Assembly (NCBI RefSeq): GCF_000376105.1
Contig: NZ_AQWM01000007.1
Span: forward strand, 62,459 to 126,458
DNA: 64,000 nt
Source: Asticcacaulis benevestitus DSM 16100 = ATCC BAA-896
GTDB taxonomy: Bacteria > Pseudomonadota > Alphaproteobacteria > Caulobacterales > Caulobacteraceae
Reading direction: 5' to 3'
This document shows positions 34,497-43,825 of this stretch, in pieces; position 1 is the first letter of the stretch; every line of letters starts with the position of its first letter. Both the position numbers and the translations under genes were made by a program. The notes under the pieces are model-generated. The model did not search any database. It saw only the letters and a program-made list of their open reading frames with translations, and was not told the DNA's origin.

Positions 34497-35779
34497 ATCG
34501 CTTGCTGTAGCTCAGTTTGCACGAGGCTGCCAATGACATGTTTGCCATCGTGGCCGTGGATAAAAATATCGCTGATACCGCCGACGACCGCGTCTCCGCT
34601 GAAAACCACCTCGGTAAAATCAGCGGCGCGAGCGAAGCCGGGCTTCTCGACCACGCAGGAGAGCGTGCGGCCATGCTGACGGCTGAGGTGGCGGGTGAGC
34701 GCTTCCTCCGCCTTGGCGCGCAGCCGGGCGGCGCGCTCCTTGATCAGCGGGCGGGCCAGTTGCGGCATCTTGGCGGCAGGAGTCTGCGGGCGCGGCGAAT
34801 AGGGAAAGACGTGGACGAACGACAGATCGCAGGCATCGACCAGCGACACAGCGTTGGCGAACATCTCTTCTGTTTCGGTCGGGAAACCGGCGATCATATC
34901 GGCGCCGAAAGAGATATCCGGACGGACGGCGCGCACCTTCTCGACCAGAGCAATGCTATCCGCACGCAAATGCCGCCGCTTCATGCGCTTGAGGATCATG
35001 TCGTCGCCATGTTGCAGCGACAGGTGCAGATAGGGGGCGAGGCGTTCTTCTTCGGCAAAGGCGCGCAGAAGCGTATCGTCGATCTCGGCGGCATCGATGG
35101 AGGAGAGACGCAGGCGCTTGAGGTCGGGCACCAGCTTTAAGATCCGCGTCACCAGGTTGCCGAGTGGCGGCGTGCCGGGCAGGTCCGTGCCCCACGAGGT
35201 CAGGTCGACGCCGGTCAGCACGATCTCGTTATAGCCCTGCGCCACCAGTTTTTGCGTCTGGCTGATGACATCGCCCGCCGCAGCCGAGCGCGAATTGCCG
35301 CGGCCATAGGGGATGATGCAGAAGGTGCAGCGATGATCGCAGCCGTTTTGCACCTCGACAAAAGCGCGCGCGCGATCCTTCAGACCATCAATCAGATGGC
35401 CAGCGGTTTCCTGAACCGAGAAGATATCGTTGACTGTGATGCGCGCGCTATCGGGCGTCAGCTTGTAACTGCCAGCCTTTTGCTTGTCGCCGTTGCCGAT
35501 GATGAAATCGACCTCAGCCATATTGGCGAAGGTGTCCGGATCGGTTTGCGCCGCGCAGCCGGTGACGATCAGCTTGGCGTCGGGGTTTTCCTTGCGGGCG
35601 CGACGAATCGCCTGACGCGCCTGGCGCACGGCTTCGCCGGTGACGGCGCAGGTGTTGAAGATGATGGCGTTGTCGAGCCCATCCTCAGCGGCGGTCTTGC
35701 GGATGACCTCGCTCTCATAGGAGTTCAGACGGCAGCCGAAGGTGACCACATCGACCTTCTTTTCATTTTCCGGGCTCAC
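34493..35779 (-). CDS. mtaB: tRNA (N6-threonylcarbamoyladenosine37-C2)-methylthiotransferase MtaB
   Basis: A 428-residue radical SAM methylthiotransferase that makes ms2t6A37 in tRNAs reading A-starting codons. Order of domains: UPF0004 (residues 8-100, cysteines in TFGCRLNSYES, FNTCAVTG and VTGCAAQ, for the auxiliary cluster), radical SAM (CDHRCTFCIIPYGRG near 155) and a C-terminal TRAM-like part. The VTFGCRLN signature favours MtaB over MiaB. The start is GTG, overlapping the dapF stop (GTGA). Confidence 0.88.
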   Translation of the reverse strand: MSPENEKKVDVVTFGCRLNSYESEVIRKTAAEDGLDNAIIFNTCAVTGEAVRQARQAIRRARKENPDAKLIVTGCAAQTDPDTFANMAEVDFIIGNGDKQKAGSYKLTPDSARITVNDIFSVQETAGHLIDGLKDRARAFVEVQNGCDHRCTFCIIPYGRGNSRSAAAGDVISQTQKLVAQGYNEIVLTGVDLTSWGTDLPGTPPLGNLVTRILKLVPDLKRLRLSSIDAAEIDDTLLRAFAEEERLAPYLHLSLQHGDDMILKRMKRRHLRADSIALVEKVRAVRPDISFGADMIAGFPTETEEMFANAVSLVDACDLSFVHVFPYSPRPQTPAAKMPQLARPLIKERAARLRAKAEEALTRHLSRQHGRTLSCVVEKPGFARAADFTEVVFSGDAVVGGISDIFIHGHDGKHVIGSLVQTELQQAI

Positions 35780-36609
35780 AGCGTGCCCTCAAACTCGACC
35801 TCAATCGGGCCGGTCATGATGACGTGATCATTTTCCGCCCAGGCGATATGCAGCGGCCCACCATCCATGATGACGGTGGCGGATCGGTCGGTCAGGCCGC
35901 GGCGGGCGGCGGCCACAAGCGTGGCGCAGGCGCCGGTGCCGCAAGCCATCGTGATGCCAGCGCCGCGTTCCCAGACGCGCATCCGGATGGTCTGACGATC
36001 AATGATCTGCGCGAACTCGACATTGACACCTTCGGGGAAAAGCGGATGATTTTCAATCAGCGAACCGGTGGCGGTGACATCGACGCGGTTGACATCGGCG
36101 ACAAAGAAAACGACGTGCGGATTGCCCATGCTGACGGCGACCGGCGTATGATAGAGCGGCGCGTCGATCGGCCCGACCTGCAATTCAAGGCGCTCGGTAT
36201 TCATTTCTTCGGAGAGCGGAATTTGGTGCCAGTCGAGGCCCGGCTTGCCCATATCGACACTGGCCGTGCCGGTCTTGGCGTCGGCGCGCAGCACGCGCGC
36301 CTTGGCCAGACCGCCCAAGGTGTCGATCTTCAGCGTCTTGTCGGAAGCATCCCGGTTCAAGTACCAGGCAACACAGCGCAGAGCATTGCCGCAGGTCTCG
36401 ACCGTGCCGCCGTCATTGTTCCAGACGCGCATAAAGGCGTCGCCCTGCGGCGACCCTTCGATGCTGATAAGCTGATCAAAGCCGATACCGGACGCGCGGT
36501 CGCCCCAGGCACGGATCTGCTCCGGCGCCGGCGTAAAGGCGGTGTCGCGGGCGTCTACGACAATGAAATCGTTGCCGAGGCCGTTCATCTTGAGAAAAGG
36601 ACGGGTCAT
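35776..36609 (-). CDS. dapF: diaminopimelate epimerase
   Basis: A 277-residue cofactor-free epimerase that turns LL- into meso-diaminopimelate for peptidoglycan and lysine. Both active-site cysteines are present: ETCGNALRC near residue 73 and MACGTGACATLVAA near 220, with the N-terminal MNGLGNDFIVVD segment and SMGNPHVVFFV. First gene of the translationally coupled dapF-mtaB-ftsY-yciB operon. The ATG start has AAGG upstream on the minus strand. Confidence 0.95.
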   Translation of the reverse strand: MTRPFLKMNGLGNDFIVVDARDTAFTPAPEQIRAWGDRASGIGFDQLISIEGSPQGDAFMRVWNNDGGTVETCGNALRCVAWYLNRDASDKTLKIDTLGGLAKARVLRADAKTGTASVDMGKPGLDWHQIPLSEEMNTERLELQVGPIDAPLYHTPVAVSMGNPHVVFFVADVNRVDVTATGSLIENHPLFPEGVNVEFAQIIDRQTIRMRVWERGAGITMACGTGACATLVAAARRGLTDRSATVIMDGGPLHIAWAENDHVIMTGPIEVEFEGTL

Positions 36610-36702
36610 TTCCGGCTTATATAGTCGTAATGGGGCTGAAAATGTAGTGCTTTCTTTAAGTTATGGGGTTTGTGGCCTGCGGCCCCAAGACTTCACCTTA
36701 AT

Positions 36703-36744
36703 CCAATAAAAAACCCCGCCCCATTGGGGCGAGGGTTTTATTGG
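36703..36744 (-). terminator. bidirectional terminator after the M3 peptidase gene
   Basis: CCAATAAAA-ACCC-GCCCC / GGGGCG-GGG-TTTTATTGG, a long near-perfect stem with an A/T-rich outer part and a G+C-rich inner part. It fits termination of the minus-strand peptidase gene that ends at 36790; the plus direction is possible too. Confidence 0.7.
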
Positions 36745-36759
36745 ACTGAAGCCAGGTTT

Positions 36760-36778
36760 GTGGGGTCACGGACCCCAC
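36760..36778. repeat. short-loop palindrome GTGGGGTC-ACG-GACCCCAC
   Basis: Perfect 8-bp stem with a 3-base loop, 12 bases from the peptidase stop. It is almost the same as the one at 60309 (loop ACC), including the flanking GCCCC. Confidence 0.6.
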
Positions 36779-36789
36779 GCCCCATAACC

Positions 36790-38925
36790 TTAAGCGAAGC
36801 CACGCAGCCGCATCAGCGCATCACGCTGCACATCGCGGCCGAGGAAGTTGCGATAGGCCACGTCCTGCGGAAGGGTGTCACCCACGCTGAGAATAGTCTC
36901 GAAATAATGCTTGGCGGTAGGCCCTTCAAATGGCCCGCCCTCCTTCATGAACTTCTCATAGGCATCGGCCACCAGAGCGTCCGACCACAGATAGCTGTAA
37001 TAACCCGCCGAATAACCGTCATCGGCGAAGATATGCGCGAACTGCGTCGGGCGGTGGCGCATGACGATTTCCTTCGGCATGTTCAGCTTGGCCAGTTCGG
37101 TCTTTTCAAACGCAACGATGTCGATATCGGTGTCGCCGGCCAGGTGATACATCATGTCGATCAGGGCACAGGCCAGGTATTCGACCGTGGCGAAGCCCTG
37201 ATTGAACTTCGACGACTTCACCAGCTTGGCCTGCAATTCGGCCGGCATCGGCTTGCCGGTTTCATAGTGGATGGCGAACTGGTTCAGCACCACCGGCAGC
37301 GGCAGCCAGTGTTCGTTGAGCTGCGACGGGAACTCGACGAAATCGGTCGCCGTGTTGGTGCCGCCCTGCGATGGGTAATAGGCATTGGACGACAGGGCAT
37401 GGAGCGCATGGCCGAACTCATGGAACATGGTTTCAGCGTCGTCCCATGAGATCAGGATCGGCTTGCCGGGCTCGGCCTTGATGAAGTTGCAGTTGTTCGA
37501 GCAGATGCAGATGTGGCCCAGCATATGGGACTGGCCCTGATACTCGGTTTCCCAGGCACCGGAAGACTTGCCTTCGCGCGCATACGGATCGTAATACCAG
37601 ACGCCGACCTGCTTGCCGGCGCGCAGCACCTTATAAGTCGTCACATCCGGATGAAAGACCGGCACGTCGGTCACCTTGACGAACTCGAAGCCGTACATCT
37701 TGTTAGCGGTCCAGAACATGGCGTCCTGCATCTTGTCGAGCTGGAGATAGGGCTTCACTTCAGACTCGTCGAGATCGTACTTCGCCTTCTTCACCTTCTC
37801 GGAATAGAAGCGATAATCCCACGGCGCGATCGTGATTTTGGCGCCTTCACTGTCGGCGATCTTCTGCATGTCGGCCACTTCCTCGTGGACGCGGTTGACC
37901 GCCGGTCCCCAGACCGCTTCCATCAGGTTCATGGCATTTTCGGGCGTCTTGGCCATGGCGACTTCGAGGCGCCAGTGGGCGTGCGTCGGATAGCCAGAGA
38001 GCTTGGCGCGCTTGGCCCTCAGCTTGAGGATCTGGGCGCCAATCTTCTTGTTGTCCCACTGATCGTTATTGTCGCCGCGCATGATGTAGGCGGTCCACAC
38101 CTTTTCACGCAGGTCACGGCGCGTTGAATAAGTGGTGAAGGGCTCCATGGCCGAGCGCGTGTTCTGCACGGCGTATAGGCCCGGCTTGCCCAGCTCCTTC
38201 GCCTTGGAAGCGAGGGCAGCAATGAAAGGCTCCGGCAGGCCGGCCAGATCGTCCTTGGTGATGAAGGTGGCCTGCGCCTCATCGTGCTTCAGGTTGTTGG
38301 CAAAGGTGTTGAACAGGGTGGCCAGTTGCTGATTGATGTCAGCCACCGCCTTCTTATGTTCGGGCGAGAGCTTGGCGCCGGCGCGGACAAAGCCGTTGTA
38401 CTTCTTCCACAACAGGCGATCCTGCTGCGGATTGAGCTTGAAATGGGCGCGGTTGTTATAGACCGTCTCGATGCGCTGGAAGAGGTCGGCGTTCTGCGTG
38501 ATCTCATCACCAAAAGCCGCCTTGATCGGCGACAGTTTGGCGGAAACGTCCGGGAAGCCGCCGGTCGAGAGGTTTGAGTCCCATACACTGTAAACCGAAC
38601 CGACGCGATCATAGGCCGCACCGGACACTTCAAACGGCTCGATAATGCTCTCGAAGGTCGGGACCGAGCGCTTCATGGTGATCGCCTTGATCTCTGCGCG
38701 CGTGGCGTCCATGGCGGCCAGGGTGGCGGGCTCGAAATCGGCGATCTTCACCTTGTCGAAGGGCGGAACACCACCATAGGGACCGGTCCAGGGCTGGGTC
38801 AGATAAGCTGTGGCGATGGCTGCGCCTCCCATAGTTTCAGAGTGTGCAAATGTAGGGGTAACAAAAGCGGCAGCGCTGGTGCCGGCCATCAGACCGAGGG
38901 CCGTGCGGCGGTTCATATTCGACAT
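36790..38925 (-). CDS. M3 family metallopeptidase (peptidyl-dipeptidase Dcp-like)
   Basis: A 711-residue zinc peptidase of the thimet-oligopeptidase family. The zinc-binding H-E-x-x-H is FHEFGHALHAL near residue 497, with the third ligand region about 28 residues later. The N-terminus MNRRTALGLMAGTSAAAFVTPTFA looks like a twin-arginine signal (NRRTALGL), so the enzyme is probably exported to the periplasm folded. Dcp removes C-terminal dipeptides; oligopeptidase A is the alternative. The ATG at 38925 or an internal one at 38916 both fit. It is followed by a strong terminator and a palindrome. Confidence 0.85.
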   Translation of the reverse strand: MSNMNRRTALGLMAGTSAAAFVTPTFAHSETMGGAAIATAYLTQPWTGPYGGVPPFDKVKIADFEPATLAAMDATRAEIKAITMKRSVPTFESIIEPFEVSGAAYDRVGSVYSVWDSNLSTGGFPDVSAKLSPIKAAFGDEITQNADLFQRIETVYNNRAHFKLNPQQDRLLWKKYNGFVRAGAKLSPEHKKAVADINQQLATLFNTFANNLKHDEAQATFITKDDLAGLPEPFIAALASKAKELGKPGLYAVQNTRSAMEPFTTYSTRRDLREKVWTAYIMRGDNNDQWDNKKIGAQILKLRAKRAKLSGYPTHAHWRLEVAMAKTPENAMNLMEAVWGPAVNRVHEEVADMQKIADSEGAKITIAPWDYRFYSEKVKKAKYDLDESEVKPYLQLDKMQDAMFWTANKMYGFEFVKVTDVPVFHPDVTTYKVLRAGKQVGVWYYDPYAREGKSSGAWETEYQGQSHMLGHICICSNNCNFIKAEPGKPILISWDDAETMFHEFGHALHALSSNAYYPSQGGTNTATDFVEFPSQLNEHWLPLPVVLNQFAIHYETGKPMPAELQAKLVKSSKFNQGFATVEYLACALIDMMYHLAGDTDIDIVAFEKTELAKLNMPKEIVMRHRPTQFAHIFADDGYSAGYYSYLWSDALVADAYEKFMKEGGPFEGPTAKHYFETILSVGDTLPQDVAYRNFLGRDVQRDALMRLRGFA

Positions 38926-39072
38926 GGTGAAGTTCTCTTAGGGGGTGACACTTTTGACTCTTTTGTGACCCATACGCCTGTTTACGACGGCTGGCAAAAA
39001 TCGTAGGAATTGCAAGCTAGGCTGCATACCATATGCGGCCAAATTAAGTTTTAGTAATATAGGATACTATGT

Positions 39073-39939
39073 ATGGCGATCGGCGTTTTTGATTCCGGCA
39101 TCGGCGGTTTGAGCATCCATCGCGCGCTGGTCGACCGGATGCCCCAGGCCGATTTCATCTATCTCGCCGACCAGAAGAACACACCCTATGGCGATAAGAG
39201 CGGCGAAGAGATCGTCGAGCTGACACGTCAGGGCTGCGAAACGCTGTTCGAGGCCGGCGCCTCGCTGGTCGTGCTGGCCTGCAACACCGCCTCCGCTGTC
39301 GCGCTGCGCCGCCTGCAATCCACCTGGCTCGCGCAGTTCCGCAAAACCTACAAGCGTCCGGTCAATGTGCTGGGCATCATCGTGCCGACCATCGAGGCCG
39401 CCACGGGCTTGCCATGGGAACACGAGGCCGAGCGTCGTGGTGAAAAGATCCAGAAACTGGATGTTGTCGGTGTTTTCTCGACCGTCGCCACCGCCCGTTC
39501 ACGCGTCTATGAGATCGAGATCGACAAGCGCCGTCAGGACCTGGCTGTTTTCACCGAGGCCTGTTCGGGACTGGCCGATCTGATCGAACGCGACGCACCG
39601 CGCGAAGACCTTTCGGCCAAGATCAAGGGCCACGTCGAGAGCCTGAAAATCCGCATCGGTCGCTACCCGGATCGCGCCATTCTTGGCTGCACCCATTATG
39701 AAATCGTCGCCGATCTGTTCCGCGAACACCTGCCCGCCGGCACCCCGCTGATCCATCAACCGGCGCCGGTATCAAAAGCTCTGGCCGAGTATATCGAGCG
39801 CCATCCGGAATACACCATTGGCGACACCGGCCGCCGCACCTTCCTCACCACCGGCGAACCGCGCACGCAGTCCCGCCTGATCGAAGCCTTCTGGGGGGCG
39901 CCCCTGACCTTCGAATCCGCCGCCGCCGTGGTGGGCTGA
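39073..39939 (+). CDS. murI: glutamate racemase
   Basis: A 288-residue racemase providing D-glutamate for peptidoglycan. Active-site cysteines are Cys70 in LACNTAS and Cys206 in GCTHYE; the N-terminal GVFDSGIGGLSI and DQKNTPYGDKS segments bind substrate. The region near residues 100-140 is longer than in E. coli MurI. The ATG lies in a gap of 148 bases divergent from the peptidase. The TraB/GumN-like gene follows one base after the stop. Confidence 0.93.
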   Translation: MAIGVFDSGIGGLSIHRALVDRMPQADFIYLADQKNTPYGDKSGEEIVELTRQGCETLFEAGASLVVLACNTASAVALRRLQSTWLAQFRKTYKRPVNVLGIIVPTIEAATGLPWEHEAERRGEKIQKLDVVGVFSTVATARSRVYEIEIDKRRQDLAVFTEACSGLADLIERDAPREDLSAKIKGHVESLKIRIGRYPDRAILGCTHYEIVADLFREHLPAGTPLIHQPAPVSKALAEYIERHPEYTIGDTGRRTFLTTGEPRTQSRLIEAFWGAPLTFESAAAVVG

Positions 39940-39940
39940 T

Positions 39941-40900
39941 ATGAGCGGACGGCTTGCGGCACTGGTGTTTATGGGGATGCTGCTGGCCGCCAGCGCGCAT
40001 GCCCAGGATTCGGCCCAGACTCCAGAACCGCAAGCCTGGTCCGACGTCACCGAGGTGGTCGTGCGCGCCAAGGTCGCCGGCCCGGCCATGTGGAAACTGA
40101 CGCGCGGCCAATCCAGCGTATGGGTGTTGGGTACGCTCGCCGAAACGCCGGAAAACCTGACCTGGGACACCACCCGCGTGAAGCGCCTGCTCAAGGGCGC
40201 GCACTACGTCATCGTGCCGGGCGCCTCGCGCGGCGGCGACATCGCTGGCAAGCGCTGGCTCAAAGGCTCCGAACTGCCAAGCGGCACCTATCTTTACGAT
40301 CTCGTGCCGCCCGCGGCCTATGCCCGCTTTGAAAAGGTCGTGGCACACACGTCAGGTCTCAGAGCCAGCGATTACGCCTACAAGATTCCGATGCGCGCCG
40401 GCATGGAGCTTTTCTCCGATGTGCTGGCAGCCAACCATATCCGGCGCTACGACATCATGCGGCAGGTCACCGCCCTGGCCGCCAATGCCGGTGTGGCGTC
40501 ACGCATCGCCTACACGGTCAATGCTGACACCCTCTCCGATCAGTGGCTCAAGCTCGATGCTGGGGCCAACAGGGCCTGCTTCAACACCTTTCTCGATGGT
40601 ATAGATTATAACCTCACCGTCCTGCCGGGCATGGCGCAGGCTTGGGCGCAGGGCGACGTCAAGACCGCCCTGTCGCAGTATCGCGAGTCCGCCCTTCTGA
40701 CCTGCAATCTGTCGACGCCGGAATGGGGCCAGCAATACGATGCCCTCTTCATCGGCGGCATGACCACAGCGATTGAAGAGGCGTTGAAAACCCCTGGCAA
40801 GAGCCTGGCGGTCGTGCCTTTCAGCGATCTGCTGCGCAAGGATGGCGTGCTCGATCGTCTGCGCGCCGCCGGTGTCGTGGTGACCTCACCCGCCCAATAA
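39941..40900 (+). CDS. secreted TraB/GumN family protein, copy 1
   Basis: A 319-residue protein with a signal peptide (MSGRLAALVFMGMLLAASAHAQ). The mature part opens with GPAMWKLTRGQSSVWVLGTL, the family hallmark of TraB/GumN-like (Tiki-related) proteins. Two cysteines recur in similar places in the neighbour. Family function in bacteria is largely unknown; some related proteins are metalloproteases, but here I see no H-x-x-E/H motif that would confirm this. It is tandemly duplicated with the next gene and one base after murI, so it may be linked to envelope work. Confidence 0.75.
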   Translation: MSGRLAALVFMGMLLAASAHAQDSAQTPEPQAWSDVTEVVVRAKVAGPAMWKLTRGQSSVWVLGTLAETPENLTWDTTRVKRLLKGAHYVIVPGASRGGDIAGKRWLKGSELPSGTYLYDLVPPAAYARFEKVVAHTSGLRASDYAYKIPMRAGMELFSDVLAANHIRRYDIMRQVTALAANAGVASRIAYTVNADTLSDQWLKLDAGANRACFNTFLDGIDYNLTVLPGMAQAWAQGDVKTALSQYRESALLTCNLSTPEWGQQYDALFIGGMTTAIEEALKTPGKSLAVVPFSDLLRKDGVLDRLRAAGVVVTSPAQ

Positions 40901-40951
40901 AAGAGTCACAGAAGTCACGTAAACTGACGTTTTCATCCCCTGGAAAATGCC

Positions 40952-41884
40952 ATGTCCCTGAAAGCTCTTTTCCTCGCCCTGATAGTCATGCTCGCCCTGC
41001 CGCCTATGGCCGTGGCGCAGGAAGCCTGGCCGGAAACCGAGGTGGTAGTGCGCGGCAAGGCAGCGGTTGGCCCCGCCCTGTGGCGCGTTACCAAAGGCGA
41101 CTCGCAGGTCATCATTCTCGGCATACTTCCGGTTTTTCCGAAGAAACAAGTGTGGAGCACGAATCGCGTCGAAGGCGCCTTGCGCGGCGCCAACCGGCTG
41201 ATCACACCGGCGGACAGCAGCACCGGCATCGGTGATGCCTGGATGATGATGTCGAAGAAGGGCCTGCCCAATCGTCAGAACCTGAAAGACGCTTTGCCGC
41301 CGGAACTTTACGCCCGCTATGAGACCACAGCCAGGCGTGCCGGCGTTCCGATCAAGGATTTCGCCCGCGACAAGCCGGTCTGGGCCGGCGCCCGTCTGCG
41401 CCGCGAGGTGCTGCAAAAGCTAGCCTTAAGCGATGAAGCCACGCTGTCGACCGTGCGCCGTCTGGCCGGACAGGCGGGCGTACCGGTCAAGTCGGCCGGA
41501 AGGTATGATATAGGGCCGATCTTCAAGGCCGTAAACGCCATGGACGACAAGGCCAGTCAGGACTGCCTGCGCTACACGCTCGATGATATCGACTTCAATC
41601 TGGATCGCGCGCCTCTGGCCGCGAAAGCATGGGCGGTTGGCGATATCGCCACGGTGCGCCGCCACTATCAGGGATCGACCCTGCTGAAATGCCTGTCCGG
41701 TTCGCCGCAGGCCGCCGCCATGATGGATCGCAGCGTCACCGATTCCGCCCGCGCCGTCACCACCGCGCTCAACAAACCCGGCAAAACCGTCGCCGTCTTT
41801 CCTCTGGCGCTTTTACTGCGCAAGGGCGGCGTGCTCGATCAGTTGCGCGCGCAAGGGTATGACGTGTCGAATCCGAAGGATTAG
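40952..41884 (+). CDS. secreted TraB/GumN family protein, copy 2
   Basis: A 310-residue paralogue of the preceding gene. Signal peptide MSLKALFLALIVMLALPPMAVAQ, then GPALWRVTKGDSQVIILGIL. Both copies share the patterns SRVEG/KRLLKGA, ETxVVVRxKAA, a central R-E-x-L-x-x-x segment and a final GKTVAVFPLALLLRKGGVLDQLRAQG (versus GKSLAVVPFSDLLRKDGVLDRLRAAG in copy 1). The pair has clearly diverged. It ends with a 3-base-loop palindrome and a strong terminator. Confidence 0.75.
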   Translation: MSLKALFLALIVMLALPPMAVAQEAWPETEVVVRGKAAVGPALWRVTKGDSQVIILGILPVFPKKQVWSTNRVEGALRGANRLITPADSSTGIGDAWMMMSKKGLPNRQNLKDALPPELYARYETTARRAGVPIKDFARDKPVWAGARLRREVLQKLALSDEATLSTVRRLAGQAGVPVKSAGRYDIGPIFKAVNAMDDKASQDCLRYTLDDIDFNLDRAPLAAKAWAVGDIATVRRHYQGSTLLKCLSGSPQAAAMMDRSVTDSARAVTTALNKPGKTVAVFPLALLLRKGGVLDQLRAQGYDVSNPKD

Positions 41885-41891
41885 ACAAAGG

Positions 41892-41912
41892 CAAGGGGTC
41901 GCAGACCCCTTG
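41892..41912. repeat. short-loop palindrome CAAGGGGTC-GCA-GACCCCTTG
   Basis: Perfect 9-bp stem with loop GCA, 7 bases after the TraB-like copy 2 stop. Same GTC-GCA-GAC core as the palindrome after amn. Confidence 0.6.
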
Positions 41913-41942
41913 ACCCCGAAACTGGACCGTATCTATTTGTAT

Positions 41943-41989
41943 AATACTAAAAAAGCCGGACCTCTAAGGGGCCCGGCTTTTTTAGTATT
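41943..41989. terminator. strong bidirectional terminator between TraB-like copy 2 and ahpF
   Basis: AATACTAAAAAAGCCGG (41943-41959) pairs perfectly with CCGGCTTTTTTAGTATT (41973-41989); 17-bp stem and 13-base loop. The T-run lies inside the stem on each strand, so it acts for both converging genes. Confidence 0.85.
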
Positions 41990-42019
41990 AAGCGATTAAA
42001 CACCGTCGAGTTATGAGGT

Positions 42020-42040
42020 CCAGGAGGCCGCGCCTCCTGG
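42020..42040. repeat. short-loop palindrome CCAGGAGGC-CGC-GCCTCCTGG at the ahpF 3' end
   Basis: Perfect 9-bp stem, loop CGC, 8 bases beyond the ahpF stop codon on the minus strand. Confidence 0.6.
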
Positions 42041-42047
42041 CCTTAAC

Positions 42048-43634
42048 CTACTCCGCCGCGATATCGATCGGCAGGCTCGTGCGGATCAGGTGATCGAAAG
42101 CCGACAGCCCCGCTTTGGAGCCTTCTCCCATCGCGATGATGATCTGCTTATACGGCACAGTCGTGGCGTCACCGGCGGCGAAGATGCCGTGCGCCGAGGT
42201 CTCACCGCGATCATTGATCTCGATTTCACCACGTGGCGACAGGTTGATGGTGCCTTTGAGCCATTCGGTATTGGGCAGCAGGCCGATCTGGACGAAGATG
42301 CCTTCCAGTTCAATCGTGTGGGCCGTATCGTGGATGCGGTCCTTGTACGACAGGGCGGTCACCTTGGCGTCATCACCGTGCACTTCGGTGGTCTGGGCGT
42401 TGGTGATCACCGTCACGTTCGGCAGGCTGTAGAGCTTGCGTTGCAGGACGGCGTCGGCGCGCAGTTCCGGGGCGAATTCGAGCAGGGTGACATGGGCCAC
42501 AATGCCGGCCAGATCGATGGCCGCCTCAACGCCGGAATTGCCGCCGCCGATCACCGCCGTGCGCTTGCCCTTGAAAAGCGGACCGTCACAGTGCGGGCAG
42601 TAAGCCACGCCCTTGTTGCGGTATTGGTCTTCGCCCGGCACGCCCATCTGGCGCCAGCGTGCGCCGGTCGAGATGATGACGGTACGGGCGCGCACCGAAG
42701 CGCCGCTTTCCAGACGCACCTCAGCCAGACCGCCGGGCTCGGTGGCCGGGATCAGCGACGTCGCCTTTTGCAGGTTCATGATATCGACGTCATATTCCCT
42801 GACGTGCTGCTCCAGCGCCGTGGCCAGTTTCGGACCTTCGGTATGCGAGACCGAGATGAAGTTCTCGATCGCCATGGTATCGAGCACCTGACCACCGAAG
42901 CGCTCGGCCACCACACCGGTGCGGATACCCTTGCGGGCGGCATAGATGGCGGCGGCGGCGCCAGCGGGACCACCACCGACGATGAGCACGTCGAATTCCG
43001 ACTTGGCATCGATCCTGGCGGCTTCGCGAGATTGAGCCCCCGTATCGATCTTGGCGAGGATCTGCTCCAGCCCCATGCGGCCCTGACCGAAAGGCTGGCC
43101 ATTGACGAGGATGGTGGGGACCGCCATCACCTGACGCGCCTCGACCTCGCCCTGGAACAGGCCGCCGTCGATGGCGACATGCTTGATCTTGGGATTGAGC
43201 ACGCTCATCAGGTTCAGCGCCTGCACCACGTCCGGGCAGTTCTGGCAGGTCAGCGAGAAGTAGGTCTCGAAGCGCAGTTCGCCGTCGATCTCCAGCGCCT
43301 TGACCTGCTCGATCACATCGGCTTCGACGCGTGGCGGGTGGCCACCGACCTGCAGCAGAGCCAGCACCAGAGAGGTGAATTCATGGCCCATCGGCAAACC
43401 GGCGAAGGTAACGCTGATCTCGGTACCGGGGCGATTGATGGCGAAGGACGGCACGCGGGCGTCGCTGCCATCGGTCTTCAGCGATACCTTGCCGGACGCC
43501 TCGACGATATCGTTCAGCAGATCCAGCATTTCGCGCGATTTCGCGCTGTCATCGACCGTGGCGACCAGTTCAATCGGCATCCGGAGATTTTCCAGATACG
43601 CTTTCAGTTGCGTCTTCATCCCTGCGTCAAGCAT
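42048..43634 (-). CDS. ahpF: alkyl hydroperoxide reductase subunit F
   Basis: A 528-residue flavoprotein that reduces AhpC with NADH. N-terminal double-thioredoxin module with CQNCPDVVQ near residue 129, FAD site [21 protein letters not shown] near 215, second redox pair CPHCDGPLF near 347, NAD site [16 protein letters not shown] and final [13 protein letters not shown]. Length agrees with E. coli AhpF (521). The ATG at 43634 has GGAG seven bases upstream. It lies 190 bases downstream of ahpC, from which it is separated by two hairpins. Confidence 0.95.
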   Translation of the reverse strand: MLDAGMKTQLKAYLENLRMPIELVATVDDSAKSREMLDLLNDIVEASGKVSLKTDGSDARVPSFAINRPGTEISVTFAGLPMGHEFTSLVLALLQVGGHPPRVEADVIEQVKALEIDGELRFETYFSLTCQNCPDVVQALNLMSVLNPKIKHVAIDGGLFQGEVEARQVMAVPTILVNGQPFGQGRMGLEQILAKIDTGAQSREAARIDAKSEFDVLIVGGGPAGAAAAIYAARKGIRTGVVAERFGGQVLDTMAIENFISVSHTEGPKLATALEQHVREYDVDIMNLQKATSLIPATEPGGLAEVRLESGASVRARTVIISTGARWRQMGVPGEDQYRNKGVAYCPHCDGPLFKGKRTAVIGGGNSGVEAAIDLAGIVAHVTLLEFAPELRADAVLQRKLYSLPNVTVITNAQTTEVHGDDAKVTALSYKDRIHDTAHTIELEGIFVQIGLLPNTEWLKGTINLSPRGEIEINDRGETSAHGIFAAGDATTVPYKQIIIAMGEGSKAGLSAFDHLIRTSLPIDIAAE

Positions 43635-43764
43635 GGTGGTACTCCGTTAGAAAATAGGGGGAAATCATTGTCCATATTTAAGCTCTTTTTTGACGCGCAA
43701 TTTAACCAAAAACCGGTAGCCACTTTTTGGATTGCGCTCGGAGAGCCCAGATAAGGAGAATGAT

Positions 43765-43819
43765 GAGGGGAGCGAACTCCCCTCAAAGGGGCACATGGGG
43801 GAAAGCTTGTTCCCCCATG
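43765..43819 (-). other. two hairpins between ahpC and ahpF
   Basis: GAGGGGAG (43765-43772) / CTCCCCTC (43777-43784), loop CGAA; and CATGGGGGAA (43794-43803) / TTCCCCCATG (43810-43819), loop AGCTTG. No T-run follows on the minus strand. They probably limit read-through or stabilise ahpC mRNA so that AhpC is made in excess of AhpF. Confidence 0.5.
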
Positions 43820-43825
43820 ACTACC

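Noticed and set aside
42090-43754. Plus-strand reading frame of 554 codons opposite ahpF
   Set aside because: Antisense shadow of ahpF, caused by G+C-rich third positions; no motif and no ribosome-binding site.
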